A stretch of DNA of 64,000 bases from Acanthochromis polyacanthus (taxonomy: Eukaryota; Chordata; Actinopteri; Pomacentridae), in assembly GCF_021347895.1 (NCBI RefSeq), contig NC_067117.1:19040858-19104857 (forward strand), in the 5' to 3' direction. Each line of letters starts with the position of its first letter. Positions within the stretch are counted from its first letter, which is position 1. The notes beneath the pieces are model-generated. The model was not told the origin of the DNA. It worked only from the letters and a program-made list of their open reading frames with translations, and did no database searches. Below, piece by piece: positions 38,641 to 51,756 of the stretch. The position numbers and the translations under genes are program-made.

Positions 38641-41134
38641 TAGTACTATGGAGACAAAAACAGGAAAGAAGCGTATTTTGTACAGACTACGTATTTCTCT
38701 CCACAACTGAATGCCTTCACTTTAGAAATATTTAACAGACTCTGTCCATCTGAGAAATCAAATCATAAAAAGAAAGCAAAGCAAAGTTCACTGAAAGACC
38801 AGAGTTATGAGGTCTGAGTGATACAGCAGCAGTGGCCGATGAGCAAGGGATGAGGCTTGCTGTAATTATGCATGGTACCACAAACTGTCTCTAGCATGTC
38901 ATTTTAACTGGGTGGTGAAAGCTGCAAAATAAAGACATTACCCCAATTTTGGTGGCAGAGTTAAAGGAGAGGCCAGGGAGTTTCCCCCTTCTTTTTACCC
39001 AAAGGACTAACTGAGGGAGAACAAGTGCTACTTAGCATGCAGTGGAGCAGTGACTCATCTTTTCCCTCTTTGATTTATTCACATTATGGCAAAAATGACA
39101 CGCATGTTTCTCATAATCCAGGGACTGATGTTATAACCAGCCCCAGGTTAGATTTGAAGATGTGACACTGTCTGTAGAAGACTTAATGCTCAACAGTTGA
39201 AGGGGTCATCAATTCTAAAAATAAATGGTATTGTGCTCTTAGCGGGCTGGACTGAATTAAGATCAACATGTCTGAAAAACCACTCACCTCATCATAAAAA
39301 AGAATATCCTTATAACCTTTACTACATTAAAATTCCAGTGATTAAATATGCATCAATGAACACCTGGCAGGGTTGTAACTCAGTGGAATTGAAAGAATAT
39401 CCCATCAAAGTTTGCATATCTCAGAAAATGACAAAAACCCTTATCTCATTTATCGGCGCAAACTGTTTTCACCATCTGCATCCCTGTAATAACGTGCACT
39501 TTGTAATTAGTTGACATTTGTTGTCAATCAATGCAAAATTAGGTCTCCACTACAGATGGTGTGAATCTGAGGAACAGAGAGCGAGAGTGTCTTCCTTTAA
39601 TGATGACACTTTTGCACTAATAATGCTGCCTTTTCAATATAGTACTGCGTGAATGTGTGTATTCCTGCCACTTACTCTACCTCCAGGGAGTTTGAGCTGC
39701 TGTGAGATATTCATACAGGGATAAATGCCAATGTGGACTATGGCAGGAGTCCAATAGCACTCATAAGGTAACTTATTTCTCTCTGTTGCACTCGGCATTT
39801 GATTTCCAGCTGCATCACAAGTATGTGATAACCAAACAGGAAAGTGGTCATTGGTTTTCGTTGTCAGGTGCCCTGTTACAGAAGAAACATAAATGAGACC
39901 TCAGCTGTGAAAAAGATTTGGAGCGCAGCCCAGATGTTGGATTAAGTTTCATCAAAGTCAATATCAAGCGATTATAAAACCCACCATCAACCCACGCCCA
40001 CCACCTAACAAACCTAATTAAGTGGGGCCATTAGGGCCTGGGCGTTGAGATGAAATGAGATTGAAGACAGGGCAAGATATAACAAAGTGAGTAAAGGGGA
40101 GGATCTAGACAGCATTTCAAGGAGGGATCATTTTGAGTGCACACAGACGTGCAGAAGAGAGAAGGGAAAGCGGGAAATAAAAAACCTCTGGCATCATGTC
40201 CCAAGAATGTCAGCAATGAGCTTACAGACCACATCCCAACACATAAGAGTCAGAATCAGAATCACATCCAGACCTATAACAGCAGTGGAAGAAAGAGAAG
40301 GATTGCTGTGGAAGGCCTGAGTGAGAGAAGGAGGCACTGTATGACAGTCCAGAGAGCATCCTCCATCTACATCACATGACGCAATCCCACAAACGGTTCT
40401 GAAACTCTTCCATGCTGCCAAAAGTTTCTCTAAAGGAGAAAAAAAGACAGCAATACATTAAGAGAAAGATATAACGCAAGAGAGAGGCAGAGAAAACACA
40501 GAGGGAAGTTGCTGAGAGAGTTGGAAGGAGAAGGGAGAAAACATAAGGCGATGTGTTTTACTGCATACCTCGGGCTGGGTCACTACGAGTACAGAAAAGA
40601 CATAAAACAAATCAGATCTGGAATGACCCGGGCTGCAGAGAGAACAGGGCAACAATGGAAATACATGGCCTTGTGATGCACACATAGAAGCACATAAGAG
40701 TCCACAATGCCAGCAAAAAGTGGAAGAAAGGGAAATTTTAAAAGAGCCTAGGAGGTAGGGACGTTCAATTAGTAATAGAAGAAGTTTAATTTAAATTTGT
40801 TTGGTGTTTAGAAATTTCTGTAGGAGAAAAACTACAACAAACAGGCAGAACAGATAGAGGAAAGAATACAATGGACAAAAAGAGACAATGTGGACCTAAC
40901 AACAACAAAGTAGACAAACCGAGTCTGTAATGCAGCTAAACAACTGGCTGAGCAGACTAGTCCAGTCCTGTCTCTTCGCTTCCCTCTCTCTCATTCTCCC
41001 TCCTGCAGCCTCCATGAGTCTATCTCATGCTCTTTTCCTACGATCACAGGGAGCATGTTACAGCAGCAGTAATAGCACATGACAAGGTGACCTGTGCCCC
41101 ACACAGGATGGGCTAAACTGGGGTGGAAGGGGCA

Positions 41135-41161
41135 GGGGGGGGGGGGGGGGGGGGGGGGGGG
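41135..41161. repeat. Poly-G homopolymer
   Basis: A run of 27 G, preceded by further G-rich sequence (GGGGTGGAAGGGGCA). It could fold as a G-quadruplex, and its exact length is prone to sequencing error. Confidence 0.9.
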
Positions 41162-44071
41162 TCCCATGTCCCGTGTCCAACCCTATGGGCTCTGTAGCCC
41201 CCTTGCTCCCTCCACTAACACCCAGGCCCAACTGCTGGCCAGCAAGGGGAGAGAAAGGCAGTGACGGCAGCCTGCCCCCTTATGCTGGGCCTCTTGCTGG
41301 ACTCTGGAGAGGGGAAAGAGACGAGGCAGGGAGAGGCCCACTCAAACACACACCAAAAGTCCTGTTTATGTCTATGCTGAATTTGACAGAGAATGCACAT
41401 TCTCTAGCACAGATCGTACACGCAGAAAGCCAACTGGACAGAACCGGACAGACAACAGACATGTGGGTGAGGTGGGTGCAAAAGCACTTAGCTCACAAGT
41501 CAAGTTATATAACCTCCATAAAATACTGTCTCTCTTTCGGGAAATACTTCTATTAAAAAACATAAACTATAAGAAATGACTGTCAATTGTATTTCCAATA
41601 AAAAGCCTGCTCATGATAGGTGAAAAACTATACAATCACACTAAAATTTAGATGTAATCTATTTATGCACAATGCACAGTTAAAAAGAAATCAGGATATA
41701 CAACAAATGCCCTAGATACTAAACAGTGAAATATATTTTGACTTCCTAGAAGAATTTTTGTGCCTGACTTGCTCTTAATGCACAACAAATATTACCTGTG
41801 TGATGTGTTTGGCCTAGAAACCATCAACCACAAGAGGTAATTGAGGACCCGAAGACATTAGGGAAAAGTTAACACTTCATTAGTCTCAAAGGCAACTGAA
41901 CATATGTGGAAAACAGCACGTATGCACAGAGGTACATATAAGTGGGTCTTTACAGTTAAGAACAGCAGCCTCTTTCTTTCTATAGGGTCACATGTAAGAG
42001 GAAGCAACCAATTACTGTAGTCATGAAAGGGGGGAGGGGGTGGGGTATTTCAGTGTATAGGAGACCTAATGGACTGTACCATCACCACAGCACACCGCTC
42101 CATAAACAACCTGCTATAGTTACAGTCAATAAAGACACAAACCAAGCCCCTTTTGAAGCTTCCTACTGCAGGTCTGCACTCAGTCCAACGACTTGATCCT
42201 CATTTGGGTTACCAAATGAGTACCAGTCCTGGCTCAAATACTGTTGGTTCCCAGTAAATTTCCATATCATTAAAATGCACATATCATTAAAAATCCCCAG
42301 CACATATGACCACTGACCTCATGTGAGCAAAATGCTGGGATAGGAACACAATTCATTTTACTAAATCAGTAAAGCAGCTAAAAAAACAACATACAGAGGG
42401 GACAAATGAAAGGAAAACTTCCAAGTAAGTTGATGAAAAGCTTTAGGGCAACCTGGCATTGACTTTCCAAGTTTCTATAACTCTATCAGATGGATAAACA
42501 CCATTACTGCACAACTTTTTCAGTCATTTGCTGTTATGATGATTCTGGTGGAGGGGGCTGTCTAACATGGTGCTCTAAAATCTCCAATAGGCGTTCACTT
42601 GAGTTGCGAGCTGGTGACGGAAGGCCACAACATATGATTCACTTGATTTATAAACTAAGCAAACCCTTCAGTGACTTCTCATGCCCTGTGGAGACCACCA
42701 CTCCCATCAGGACAGACAGGACAGGATATACTGTAGAGATCACTAAAGAAAACTTCATATCAAACTGCACACACCTCTCCTTCTAAAGGGGGCAAGTGGA
42801 TCGAAACCATGCCAGGAAAATCTCGATCATCAAATGTGTGTTGTCGACCACAATTCTGAACCCTATTTCCTGACGTCTTTCACACAGATCTAAATACAGA
42901 TGGTACTTTAGTCACGTTTTAACCAAAGCTCCTGCTAACTGTGCCCCAACAATTAAACCTCTTCCAAAGTCACTTTCCTTTCCTGTTGATGCAAAATCTG
43001 AATCAGCTGGGCTTGCTTTTTTTTTTTACACATGCCACAGAGCATGACTGGATGTTAATTACCTAATTGTACCGTGCAGTTCACCTGTGTGGAAGCATTT
43101 GCCTTTGTAGTGTATCTCCACTTATTTATCCAGGTTTTCCCATCACCTTTCTTTATTAATATATTCTGTATATGCCTGCTATTTTTCAGCATAAATAGAA
43201 AGGTGGGGCAAATGTATAATACAATATATTGTTAGTTGTACTTGTTACTGTTAAATTTACTTTCCAGACATGAACAGCAGAGGTGGGGAAGAGCTGGAGG
43301 TTGCAGAAATTTCACACTTAAACGAGACAAGAGGCTTGTAGTAATTAATGATGTCATTATCATCCAATGGCTCCGTTCACCGTGACTAGTTAAATGAGTG
43401 CCTACGGTGTAAAAACATAAGTGCTTTTAGGAGACATAAATAACTCTACAAAGCAACAGTGTATATGGTGTTTTTGGCGGTGACAAAATAACTAATACAC
43501 GGACTCATACAGGCAAAGACAAAAGAGCAGAAGTTTGCAGCTTATCAATATCTTATTCAGCAAATTAAAAATTCAGTGTGTTCAATTAAGTGTGTCTAGA
43601 CAGGTAGCAGTCTGTTAAAAAAATTGTAACTTTTAAAATTAAATATTAACAGCTTTGAACACTTATTTATTTAACTTCAGATAAAATAGGTTTATAATTA
43701 ATTGGATAATATTGGCAAATTTTCTGTTCCCTTCTGCAGATTTTATTACACAACATCTAAAGCCAAGCCTCAGTCCTTTGGTGTTTGGAGTGTCACTGAT
43801 TTAGGTTATGTCTATACAGGTCACACTCAATTAACCAGTACTGGCTTATTCCTCTGGGATTTATTTACAATGGTATGAGTGGATGAATTCATAACAACCA
43901 AAGTACGGCTGTGAAGTCATGAGAACAATCTAAGAAAATCTGTGCATAACGCTGAACTTCAATGCAGCAAAAGTTATACTTTAATCACATGTGATTAGAC
44001 AATTTCACTGCGTCAATAAACAAGAGCGCACAAATCCAGGTAGGACTTAAAAGGAAAAAGAAAAGGCTCAC

Positions 44072-44145
44072 CTGTGGTTTTAGCATGCCCTTGCACAATA
44101 GGTAAGACTTGAAACCTTTCTTCAGTTTATCCCAAGTTGTTAATC
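44072..44145 (-). other. vdr: Candidate vdr 5' untranslated exon
   Basis: A 74-bp segment on the minus strand has a good acceptor (TTGAACAG at its 5' side) and a consensus donor (CAG followed by GTGAGC). Spliced to the first coding exon, it ends ATGCTAAAACCACAG and runs into TGATGG, so a five-codon upstream ORF would end on a TGA overlapping the vdr start. The frame of the main ORF is open upstream for 18 codons but has no ATG before a TAA, so no N-terminal extension starts here. There is no transcript evidence, and other leader exons may exist in the large first intron. Confidence 0.5.
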
Positions 44146-44419
44146 CTGTTCAATACAAAAGCAAAATGGCATGTCGCAAGTCAGTGAGTGGGCCTTTACC
44201 CCAGTACCTGACCTGCAGTTCTCTGTTTATGTAACGCTGAACTATTTTCAACAGCAATATATACACTCAGTGGCAATCATATAGCAGTTGGGCAAGTGCG
44301 TAGGCAAAGACCCGGACAAAACGGCAGAGTTAAAGTGTGCTGATCTGCTTCTTCGGAGGTCTTAAGCAACAGAAATGACAACAACTCAACTCTCGACTTT
44401 AGCATTCCTCCTGTGCATG

Positions 44420-45720
44420 CGAGTTTCATACCTCAGCTCAACTTTTCCCCATCAAGACCGAGTTGCTTTTAATCCTCTTTAGTCGCCGTCCGTCGCCGTC
44501 GTCTTCATGCTCTCGCAAAGTGTGTCCCCTCCATGTTGACTCGGGTAGGTTTAGCTCGGAAGGAGAGACAACCGCGCCGAGACAAGAAAACTCAAGAAAT
44601 GTGAGGAGACTTCTGTTGGGGGGAGAAAACGTCAAACTCGTCCGCCCTTCCAGACGCTGGCTTGCACGGCAGCAGCGGCGGTTGGTTGGTTGGTGGTAGT
44701 AGGCTAGCGTTAGCGTGGCTAGCTGACTGCTTTAACCCTAAAACGCGGCGCCAAGTTCAGCCCGCTTATTAACCGTTCTGCTACCGCGGGGCAACCGACA
44801 TACGACGGCGGTGAAACGGTCGGAACGCGGCCCGGTGTCACTAACGGCTACACGTACGCGCTAACATGGAGAAAAGTCAAACACACCTACGTTAGTCCGA
44901 CGAGAAACAGGCTATCCCTCCTTCTTCAGGACCCAAATAGATGGCCATTACTTTTTGTTATGCACCGCCCCCTCCCTAGTACCTCTACGGGAAAGAGGGA
45001 TTTCCCCCCAGCCCCTACGGTAACCAATCACAGGTGGGTTCGTCGCGGTTCCCGTGTTGTGGTTGGTAACGTCGCGGTCCAGCCCCGGTCTGCTTGGTCG
45101 GCGGCGGTGCTCGTTAGGCGGAGGCGCTGCCCCCTCAAACAGGGGTGTGTCGTGACGTCAGAGGTAACGAAGAGGTAAACAACTTTGACCGCGTGAGGTT
45201 TAAAGCAACACCGATTCGCCTCTGATCTCTGAATCAACGGAGAGCCAGTGTGTGCGGGGTGAGGAGGAGGAGGAGGAGGAAGAGGAAGAAGAGGGGTGGG
45301 ATTACCGTGCCAACACCGCGCACGGTTTACAGTGTCCCCAGCAGGGTGGGGATGGGGGTCTGGGAGAGAGGAGGGGGGAAGCGTCTCGATTTTGCGTCTT
45401 TTGTTCGCAGCTCCGTGCATGAGCGAGGTATGACAAAAAAAAAAAGCGAATGAAAACGAGATACCTCACCGTCCTCGATCGATAACGCACCGCTGACACG
45501 GTGACATGAGTTACGCGGGGGGATCTGCGTGTCCGTGCCTTTTGCTCCACGGTTTCTTTGACACTTCGCAAATGTGTGCAGTGAGGCGTGCGTATTGGAG
45601 GGGTGTGTCTACTCTGCAGTACGGTGGTAGGCTGGAGAGCAATGCCGCTGCATGGCGATGTTGCCATACATTTGCAATGCATGAGAGATGGCAGCGTAAG
45701 CTAAAAATAGACGATTGAAG
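44420..45720 (-). promoter_or_regulatory. vdr: CpG-rich region, probable vdr promoter and first exon
   Basis: After tens of kilobases of AT-rich, CpG-poor DNA this stretch is visibly GC-rich with many CG dinucleotides (for example around 44,470-44,880 and 45,020-45,130). That is typical of a vertebrate CpG-island promoter. A donor (GCTGAG followed by GTATGA) on the minus strand ends at 44432, so a first non-coding vdr exon may run from there up to roughly 44.9 kb. The candidate exon contains short ATG-initiated ORFs, one at 44534 with a strong A-3/G+4 context that encodes nine codons. A transcription start cannot be fixed by eye, and no TATA box is obvious. Purine-rich GGA/GAA tracts lie at 45,260-45,295. 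Divergent plus-strand transcription is possible but unsupported. Confidence 0.55.
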
Positions 45721-47779
45721 AACTAGGCTGCGCGATCAGATCCTGTCGGCAAAACACACACATTTCTTTGCATGCTTATTAATCTAGATGACATTTGTCC
45801 TGAGCATATATGATCTCTGGTATGTGTCTGGAATGGACATGCTGGAGTGTGAGGTATTAGAGCTGGCTGAGGGACTCTGGGTGAAGGTCAGAGGTGTGTC
45901 TATAATGTAAACACTGTGAAAGCCTCAGATAAGAAGGGGCGAGGGAAAGAGAGAGGAGGGCCCCATCTGGTCCCATACATCCTTTTCCAAGTAATCATAA
46001 AAACAAGCAGCAGATCTGTGCAGATTGCAAAGACAATACAATTGTTGTGAATTTCTTGGAATATAACAGAAGCCGCCTTTCAAGCAGTGAGAGTCTGCAC
46101 ATTTTACGTCTTCAAGCACAGAGTTTTAACCTTTGTACTATTTCTGGATCCTCTCCTATATATTTTTTAAATGTTAAATACAAAGTGTTTAAACAGCTGA
46201 GTCGATATCAAATGGGATTATCACAGCAATTAAAATACATAGGCAGTATCTTAGAATTTACAAACTGCAGCAACAAGCTACACAGTTACCTCTGTTTAGA
46301 AAATATGTGTCTGGTTTTTGTTACCACACAAACCTTCCATTTATCCCCACATTGATCCAGTATGCAGTATGACCTACACTGTTGTTCTCCTCTCTAAATC
46401 CCCTTCTAGCTCTTGCACTGCCTTGCCTTCAAAATACCAAGGATTTTTATTTTTTTACAGCAAACATTCTCTAAATATTCTACTCCATTCCACATTGCAC
46501 TTTTATACCCTGTGTGCCCACTGTTTGGCTAAAGAGCACAGGCCACTCAACAATTAGGCTCGCACCATAAACCCCAAGGACGCGAGCAAAGTTCACTGTC
46601 AGCTCGACTTGTTTATGCCAGCTTTGCATTCTGTCTTGCACCTCAGAACTTGCATATCCCGAGCCCCGCCAACACCTAAGACATGTGTCGTAAGCTTATT
46701 AAGTGTTGATTCATGTGCAGTAACTGGTAGTAAAGTGTGTGGGTGTTAGGTTCACGCTCACAGAGAGTTGATCCTTGTCCTGTGGCTTGGGCCCTTTCCA
46801 AGTCTGGCACCAGCACTGGATCAAGCCGTTCTACTAACAGGGATTTATTTGGCCTTACGACACCCATGTCAGACATGTATCCCGGCCCAGCCATTTTGTG
46901 TCCTCAGATGCTCCAGCCCTGCGCTGTGAGCTGGCTCGCTGTTTGGAAACGACAACAGTGGAAATCATAAATCAGAAGCACCTGACCCACTAAAACTATG
47001 GGAATTAGTATTCGTGGCGCTGGTGCAGAGACATAAATAACTTGCATAGTAATGGAGCTCATAGTGAAATATGCCTTGAGGACGGCCAGAGCTGATTTTA
47101 GGTTATTCTGTTGCAGAAAATGGCAGTAGGGGACATGTAAGCATGAGCTTAACACACACTTTAGTATGCTCACCGAGCTATAATTTGCATGCATATTTAG
47201 AGGATGTGCATTTTTGGTGTTGTGGAACATCGGTTCATTATAACATGTTATGATGGTGTTAGTCAAGCTGTGCAGTAAGATGCAGTAAAACAAAAAAGAT
47301 AACTTACTGAAATGACACACTTTGCAGAGCTTCAGATTTAAGTACTGTTTAAAAACGCTGTTGTTGCGTTGTAGCACTTAACAGTAAGTAATAAACTGAA
47401 ATTCAGGGACAGTTTTGGTGGTCTGAGGACAACTGCAGAGCCATCAAGAGAAGCCCAGCTGTGCATCACATGTACTTGCCTCTCTCCTAAACAAACTTAC
47501 ACATGTTTTTGGAATTACAGTAAGAGCTACTATGTCTCAGAGCACTCGCAGTGCCCAGACCTCTCAGGTGCACCAGCCCACTTAAAGTACCTGAGAGTAA
47601 ATTCTAGTTAGAGTCTGAAAGTATGTACATGTACTGATCAGCTGACAGATGTCCTGGTGGATACGCTCAATCTTTGACGGCTCCTTTTTCTGTAATGCTT
47701 TAGTGCAATGCAACCTGTATCCATGCTATGCCTGTGAAACTCAGGATGTCCTGCCTGAGGGACTGCCTCCCTGTTCCAC
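45721..47779. other. Intergenic between vdr promoter and LINE remnant
   Basis: No supported gene. ORFs of up to 157 codons (47,377-46,904, minus) have no recognisable motif. Confidence 0.5.
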
Positions 47780-49065
47780 TTACATCTGTCATCATCAGAT
47801 GCCTCGGGCAGCCTCTCAAAACCCTCACAGAGTCACTTCCCCCAGGCAAGACAGTCTGCACTTTGCATTTAGCATTAGATCAACTGAGGATGCCTCATCT
47901 TAACCCCACACTGGTCTGTCTCACTTGGTCAAGAGGAATATGAAGTGTTAGAGAATGTTGTTGATTACGACGCAGCACTCATTATAATTCCATTCACCCT
48001 CGGGGACCACGTCCAAGCAGCACTGCGAGCAACTGAATCCTGGACTTGCTGACAGGCAGGCTCCTGGTGGTGAAGATGGGCACTTCCTCCACCCTTATTC
48101 TCAACACTCCAAACACCCAACGCTGCATGTTAAAAGCTGATCACACTTCGTTGAGTGGCGCAACTGGGCCTCACTTTTAGCACTTTGGAGCGACACCATA
48201 GCTTTCAGCATAGTCACTTACAGTATTTTCATGGAGGTAAAAGAAAGATTGATTATTTCTGCATTTTAGTAGTGGCTTGATTTCTTAAATACCATCGACT
48301 AGGATGTTTGTTAGAGTCTGGCACATGCAAAGTAAAGAATGACAGGTTTTCCTACAAAGCATTTAAAGATAAAATATGCAAAAAATGTCTCGGTTAAAAA
48401 AATCTGTCAGTTTTATGGGACACATCCATTTTTGCCAGCTACAAGTTTGTAGGCTTATTTTTTTATATTATTTCTTTCCATGCCTGTCATAAACCTGGTT
48501 TCATGTGTGCGTATAAATATAGCCAGGGCCAGTGTCAAGTCTGCACAGAAAGCAGAATCCTTTAACACAGTGACCAGACCACATAAATAGGATGACGGTG
48601 AGCTTCAGGAAGTAACAAGGACAAGGAGGAAACACTCTGATCAATATGCCTAAAGTGGAGAGAGTCAGCGGTTTTCAGTTCCTCTGGGTCGGTATTGCTG
48701 ATGGGAATTCAACATGGCTCCAAACATCCTCCTTTAACATGTGCCGAGTTTACATGGACTGAGAGTAACCGCAGCAGCTGCATCACTGTGTGGTGTCCAA
48801 GCTGCGCTGCCTGGGACTGCAAAGCTATACAGCACGTGATGTAAACAGTATAATTTCTCACAGGCAATAAAAAGGACCAGCCCTTCAGGACATTTACCAC
48901 TGGAGATGCTTGAAGGAGACCCATGAAATCATGCAGGACTATGCTCATCCCCACCGCAAACTTTGCAGTCTTTTGACTTCTGGAAAACATTACCAGAATA
49001 GCATTTCCAGAGCTGTCAGGCTCAGGGCAGCACCGTCCTTGCTGCCATCAGACTGTTAAATTCAT
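47780..49065 (+). mobile_element. Broken LINE reverse-transcriptase remnant
   Basis: Several frames of the plus strand give pieces in the right order for a fish non-LTR retrotransposon. First comes HLALDQL near 47,864, then ILDLLTGRLLVVKMGTSSTL near 48,038-48,097. VERVSGFQFLWVGIADGNST is near 48,655-48,715. A tail reads RCLKETHEIMQDYAHPHRKL and LCSLLTSGKHY near 48,910-48,985. The pieces are separated by frameshifts, stops and about 0.4 kb of unrelated or deleted sequence, so the copy is dead. Confidence 0.7.
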
Positions 49066-51240
49066 AACCAAACGAAACCTGCTTCCATCCTCCCTTCACT
49101 GCCTGCATTGAGATATTTTTGTTGAACAATTTCTTGCATATTTTCCTGTGTGTACAGGTAAAGCAAACAAAACATGTACATGCACAGGCTGTGAGATTTA
49201 TTCAAACAGACATCCCTTTCTTGTCTTCAAAGTTTTGTGCTGCACCAAGACTTGAGCATTGTTGGGATTCCTTTGTCTTCTTCAAATATTTACTTAAAAG
49301 ACCAAAGGTTATTTTTCTTCTTATAATTCCTCAGAAACAACCAAGAGGGGGTGGAATCTGTTCCTAGACCCCTGCAGATCTTAGACTTTAGAAAGCACAA
49401 AAATAACACAACTTATTGAAAACAGGTATTTCAGTTGTTACACGATCCAGTTCTCAAATGTAATGATGCTGTGAGGCTTTTATTCACAGAGAGAGAAACC
49501 TAAAACCTCACACCACGGCTCTACTGTTCTCCTCCAGATGCTCGCCAGGAGCTGCAATAGGGAGATCTGACTGCTTTAGAGGACGGCGCAGTCTATTAAA
49601 GTTCCTCTAGTTCCCTCTTCTGGGGGGATGAGGGAGGGCATGGCTACTCATCACACATTACTGTATGTTAACATGTGGGCCCCTGTGGTATAACTGTGTG
49701 TTGGATTGTTTCAAAATTACCCAGAGCTACAGCCAGCAATAAATCCCAGAGAGCCTGCCAATAAAATGTACTTCTGTGCAACCAGTTGAGCTGGTTCCAA
49801 GCAATTACACAAAAGCGGAGCCTTTGTTGTTCCTAAGCAACAAAGGAAAAATAATGAAAAAACATTAAGTCCGACAATATCAAAGTATATTATGCAAGTA
49901 CATTAACTCCAAGTCATTATATCTCTCAACACAGTTGGATCAAATTTTGAGGGTGGAGTCGGGTTGAGAACGTGCTAAACAACTGGGTTTTGATAATACT
50001 TAAATTAATGTTTAATTATCAGGTGCTTTGGAACACCTAATAATAGTCTCTATGTCTTGGTTGTGTGTCACGTACAAAGCCAGCAGCCCCATTCACACCA
50101 TCACAAAGCTTCTCAGAGGCTGTTAGTGGCTGCTGAAGCCTTTGAAATTTAGATTTCTTGTTCAAATAGCTTTACCAAGCACTTATAAGACCTCTCCTTT
50201 TTGCTTTTAGGAGAGTAAATGTTCTGATGCATTGTCTTGTTTCCTACTCTTAATGAAATCAGCGAAAGCAAGTCAAAACGTTGTGATCCAGCTTCAGGAG
50301 TTACTGCAGGAAGTTGGTAAAGAAGTGATATTAACAGGAGCCAAAGTTTAGTTTGTTCCTCCCAGTTGTTTGTTGGAGCCTTTCCTCTAAGTTTATGAAA
50401 TTCCTGCAGGACTAGACAGCTGCAGGATCCAAATGACAGTCTCCAAAACAGAGAAAGCATGAGCACATTTATGCACAACATCAGCAACTTCATTAATTAC
50501 TTCTGGTTATATATTATGCCTAATTTGGAGACAGTATCAGCCAAGTCACACTGTGCACTTTTCCTTACTTTTTGCTGTAAAAGCTGCAAAGTCAGGACAT
50601 TATTTTCTGTCAGAAATTTTCTGTCAGTTTTTTTCCCCAACTAGGTAGATTTTGCCAATTCACAGCATGGTATTTGTACCATGCAAATTATGAACCATGT
50701 GAATGATGCATTACAGAATGTGATCTTGCTAATCGTTACAGTCAGTACCAAAATACCTTTAACGGGCAGTCTGGTAACAATGGAAACACATTTTATTGCA
50801 ACACAGGTGGCTGTAGCTAGATAAATTATGTCAGTGGACAAAAATTAAATGATTAAAATCATAAATAAACTGTGAATGTCTAGCTTAACGGTACCCTTCA
50901 ACATCTCTTTTCTTGAGCTATTTTGAATGGCAGTCACTGTAATAACCAAAATATTACCTGTACCTGCAACTTCACCTGCTGTGCACAGCAGATAATCAGT
51001 AGCTTTAGTTGTAGGTAACCAAATCAGCATGTGAAGTTTTAGTTCATATTAACACAGACGTCTCCCCTATATGTTACAGTAGTATAACAGATTCCCTGAA
51101 TTTAGGAATTATTTTAGTTTTTGTGTGCCAATCCAATGTTTTCAGTAGCTCTATCTGGCCACCCCAATGGGAAAAAAAAATCTGGAGTGGACCATGCTGC
51201 TTATTAAATTGAAAAACATTTATTTTGAAAACAACGCTTT
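49066..51240. other. Intergenic between LINE remnant and tRNA region
   Basis: AT-rich DNA. The 114-codon ORF at 50,493-50,149 (minus) has no recognisable features. Confidence 0.5.
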
Positions 51241-51640
51241 TATTTTGCGAAGTCGAATCGCGTAACGAGTAGCAAGTGTAGCTAGCAGGCTACATGGTTT
51301 AAAGTAATTGACATGTCTCTCCATTTTTGTGCTAATTATGTGTATGTTAGACAAACGTGGTAGATTGCGTGAACCTGTACGAGGACGCATATGTTAACAA
51401 CGAGCTCACAACTCCTGGTTTCACAATCCGTCGCTTTTACACAGCGAGCTATCTTAGCTATTATAGTTAGCTAGGTTAGCTTTAGTTAGCTAAGTAGCAT
51501 TGCCGAAACACGGGCGAGTCGTGTGGGGTCAGCAATAAACCGTCTGGTGAGATATATGACCGGAGAAATACTGTATGTAAATATAAACGACTGTAAATAG
51601 GAGAATTCGTGCAAGGTCATGAAAATTGGTATATGTAGCT
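51241..51640. other. TAGC-rich, CpG-containing stretch upstream of the tRNA
   Basis: Repeated GCTAGC/TTAGCTA words (51,276-51,284 and 51,448-51,500) and scattered CG dinucleotides set this apart from the AT-rich flanks. Similar words occur in the vdr promoter region at 44,700-44,725. It could be a small promoter or simple repeat. No transcript is evident. Confidence 0.35.
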
Positions 51641-51675
51641 AGAAGTACGTATTTGTGGTACGAGCAGGCGTAGCT

Positions 51676-51747
51676 GGTCCCATGGTGTAATGGTTAGCAC
51701 TCTGGACTTTGAATCCAGCGATCCGAGTTCAAATCTCGGTGGGACCT
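51676..51747 (+). tRNA. tRNA-Gln, anticodon UUG
   Basis: This 72-nt cloverleaf is complete. The 7-bp acceptor stem is GGTCCCA/TGGGACC. The D arm is closed by GTG/CAC, with TAATGGTTAG between. The anticodon stem CTGGA/TCCAG has loop CTTTGAA, so the anticodon at 51709-51711 is TTG. The T stem CCGAG/CTCGG has loop TTCAAAT. The discriminator base is T. The sequence agrees with the vertebrate tRNA-Gln(UUG) family as I know it. A Pol III terminator TTTT follows at 51753-51756. No intron is present. The gene lies between tns2 and vdr on the opposite strand to both. Confidence 0.97.
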
Positions 51748-51752
51748 CATCC

Positions 51753-51756
51753 TTTT
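51753..51756 (+). terminator. RNA polymerase III terminator of the tRNA-Gln gene
   Basis: A run of four T begins six bases past the tRNA 3' end, as is typical for Pol III termination. Confidence 0.75.

Larger units (their letters stand above)
32031..44071 (-). other. Large first intron of vdr (about 12 kb)
   Basis: This is AT-rich intronic sequence between the candidate leader exon and the first coding exon. It contains a helicase-bearing inverted-repeat element (33,384-33,957), a degraded repeat near 38,430-38,520 resembling common fish hAT-type dispersed repeats, and a run of 27 G near 41,135-41,161. No other protein-coding exon was recognised on either strand. Regulatory elements may be present but cannot be identified by eye. 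Confidence 0.6.

Noticed and set aside
44438..44635. 65-codon upstream ORF in the putative vdr first exon
   Set aside because: It needs a TTG start. The only ATGs in the region give ORFs of a few codons.
45028..45420. 130-codon minus ORF and several plus ORFs in the CpG-rich region
   Set aside because: GC-rich DNA yields long ORFs by chance; there is no similarity to any family, and it sits in the presumed promoter.
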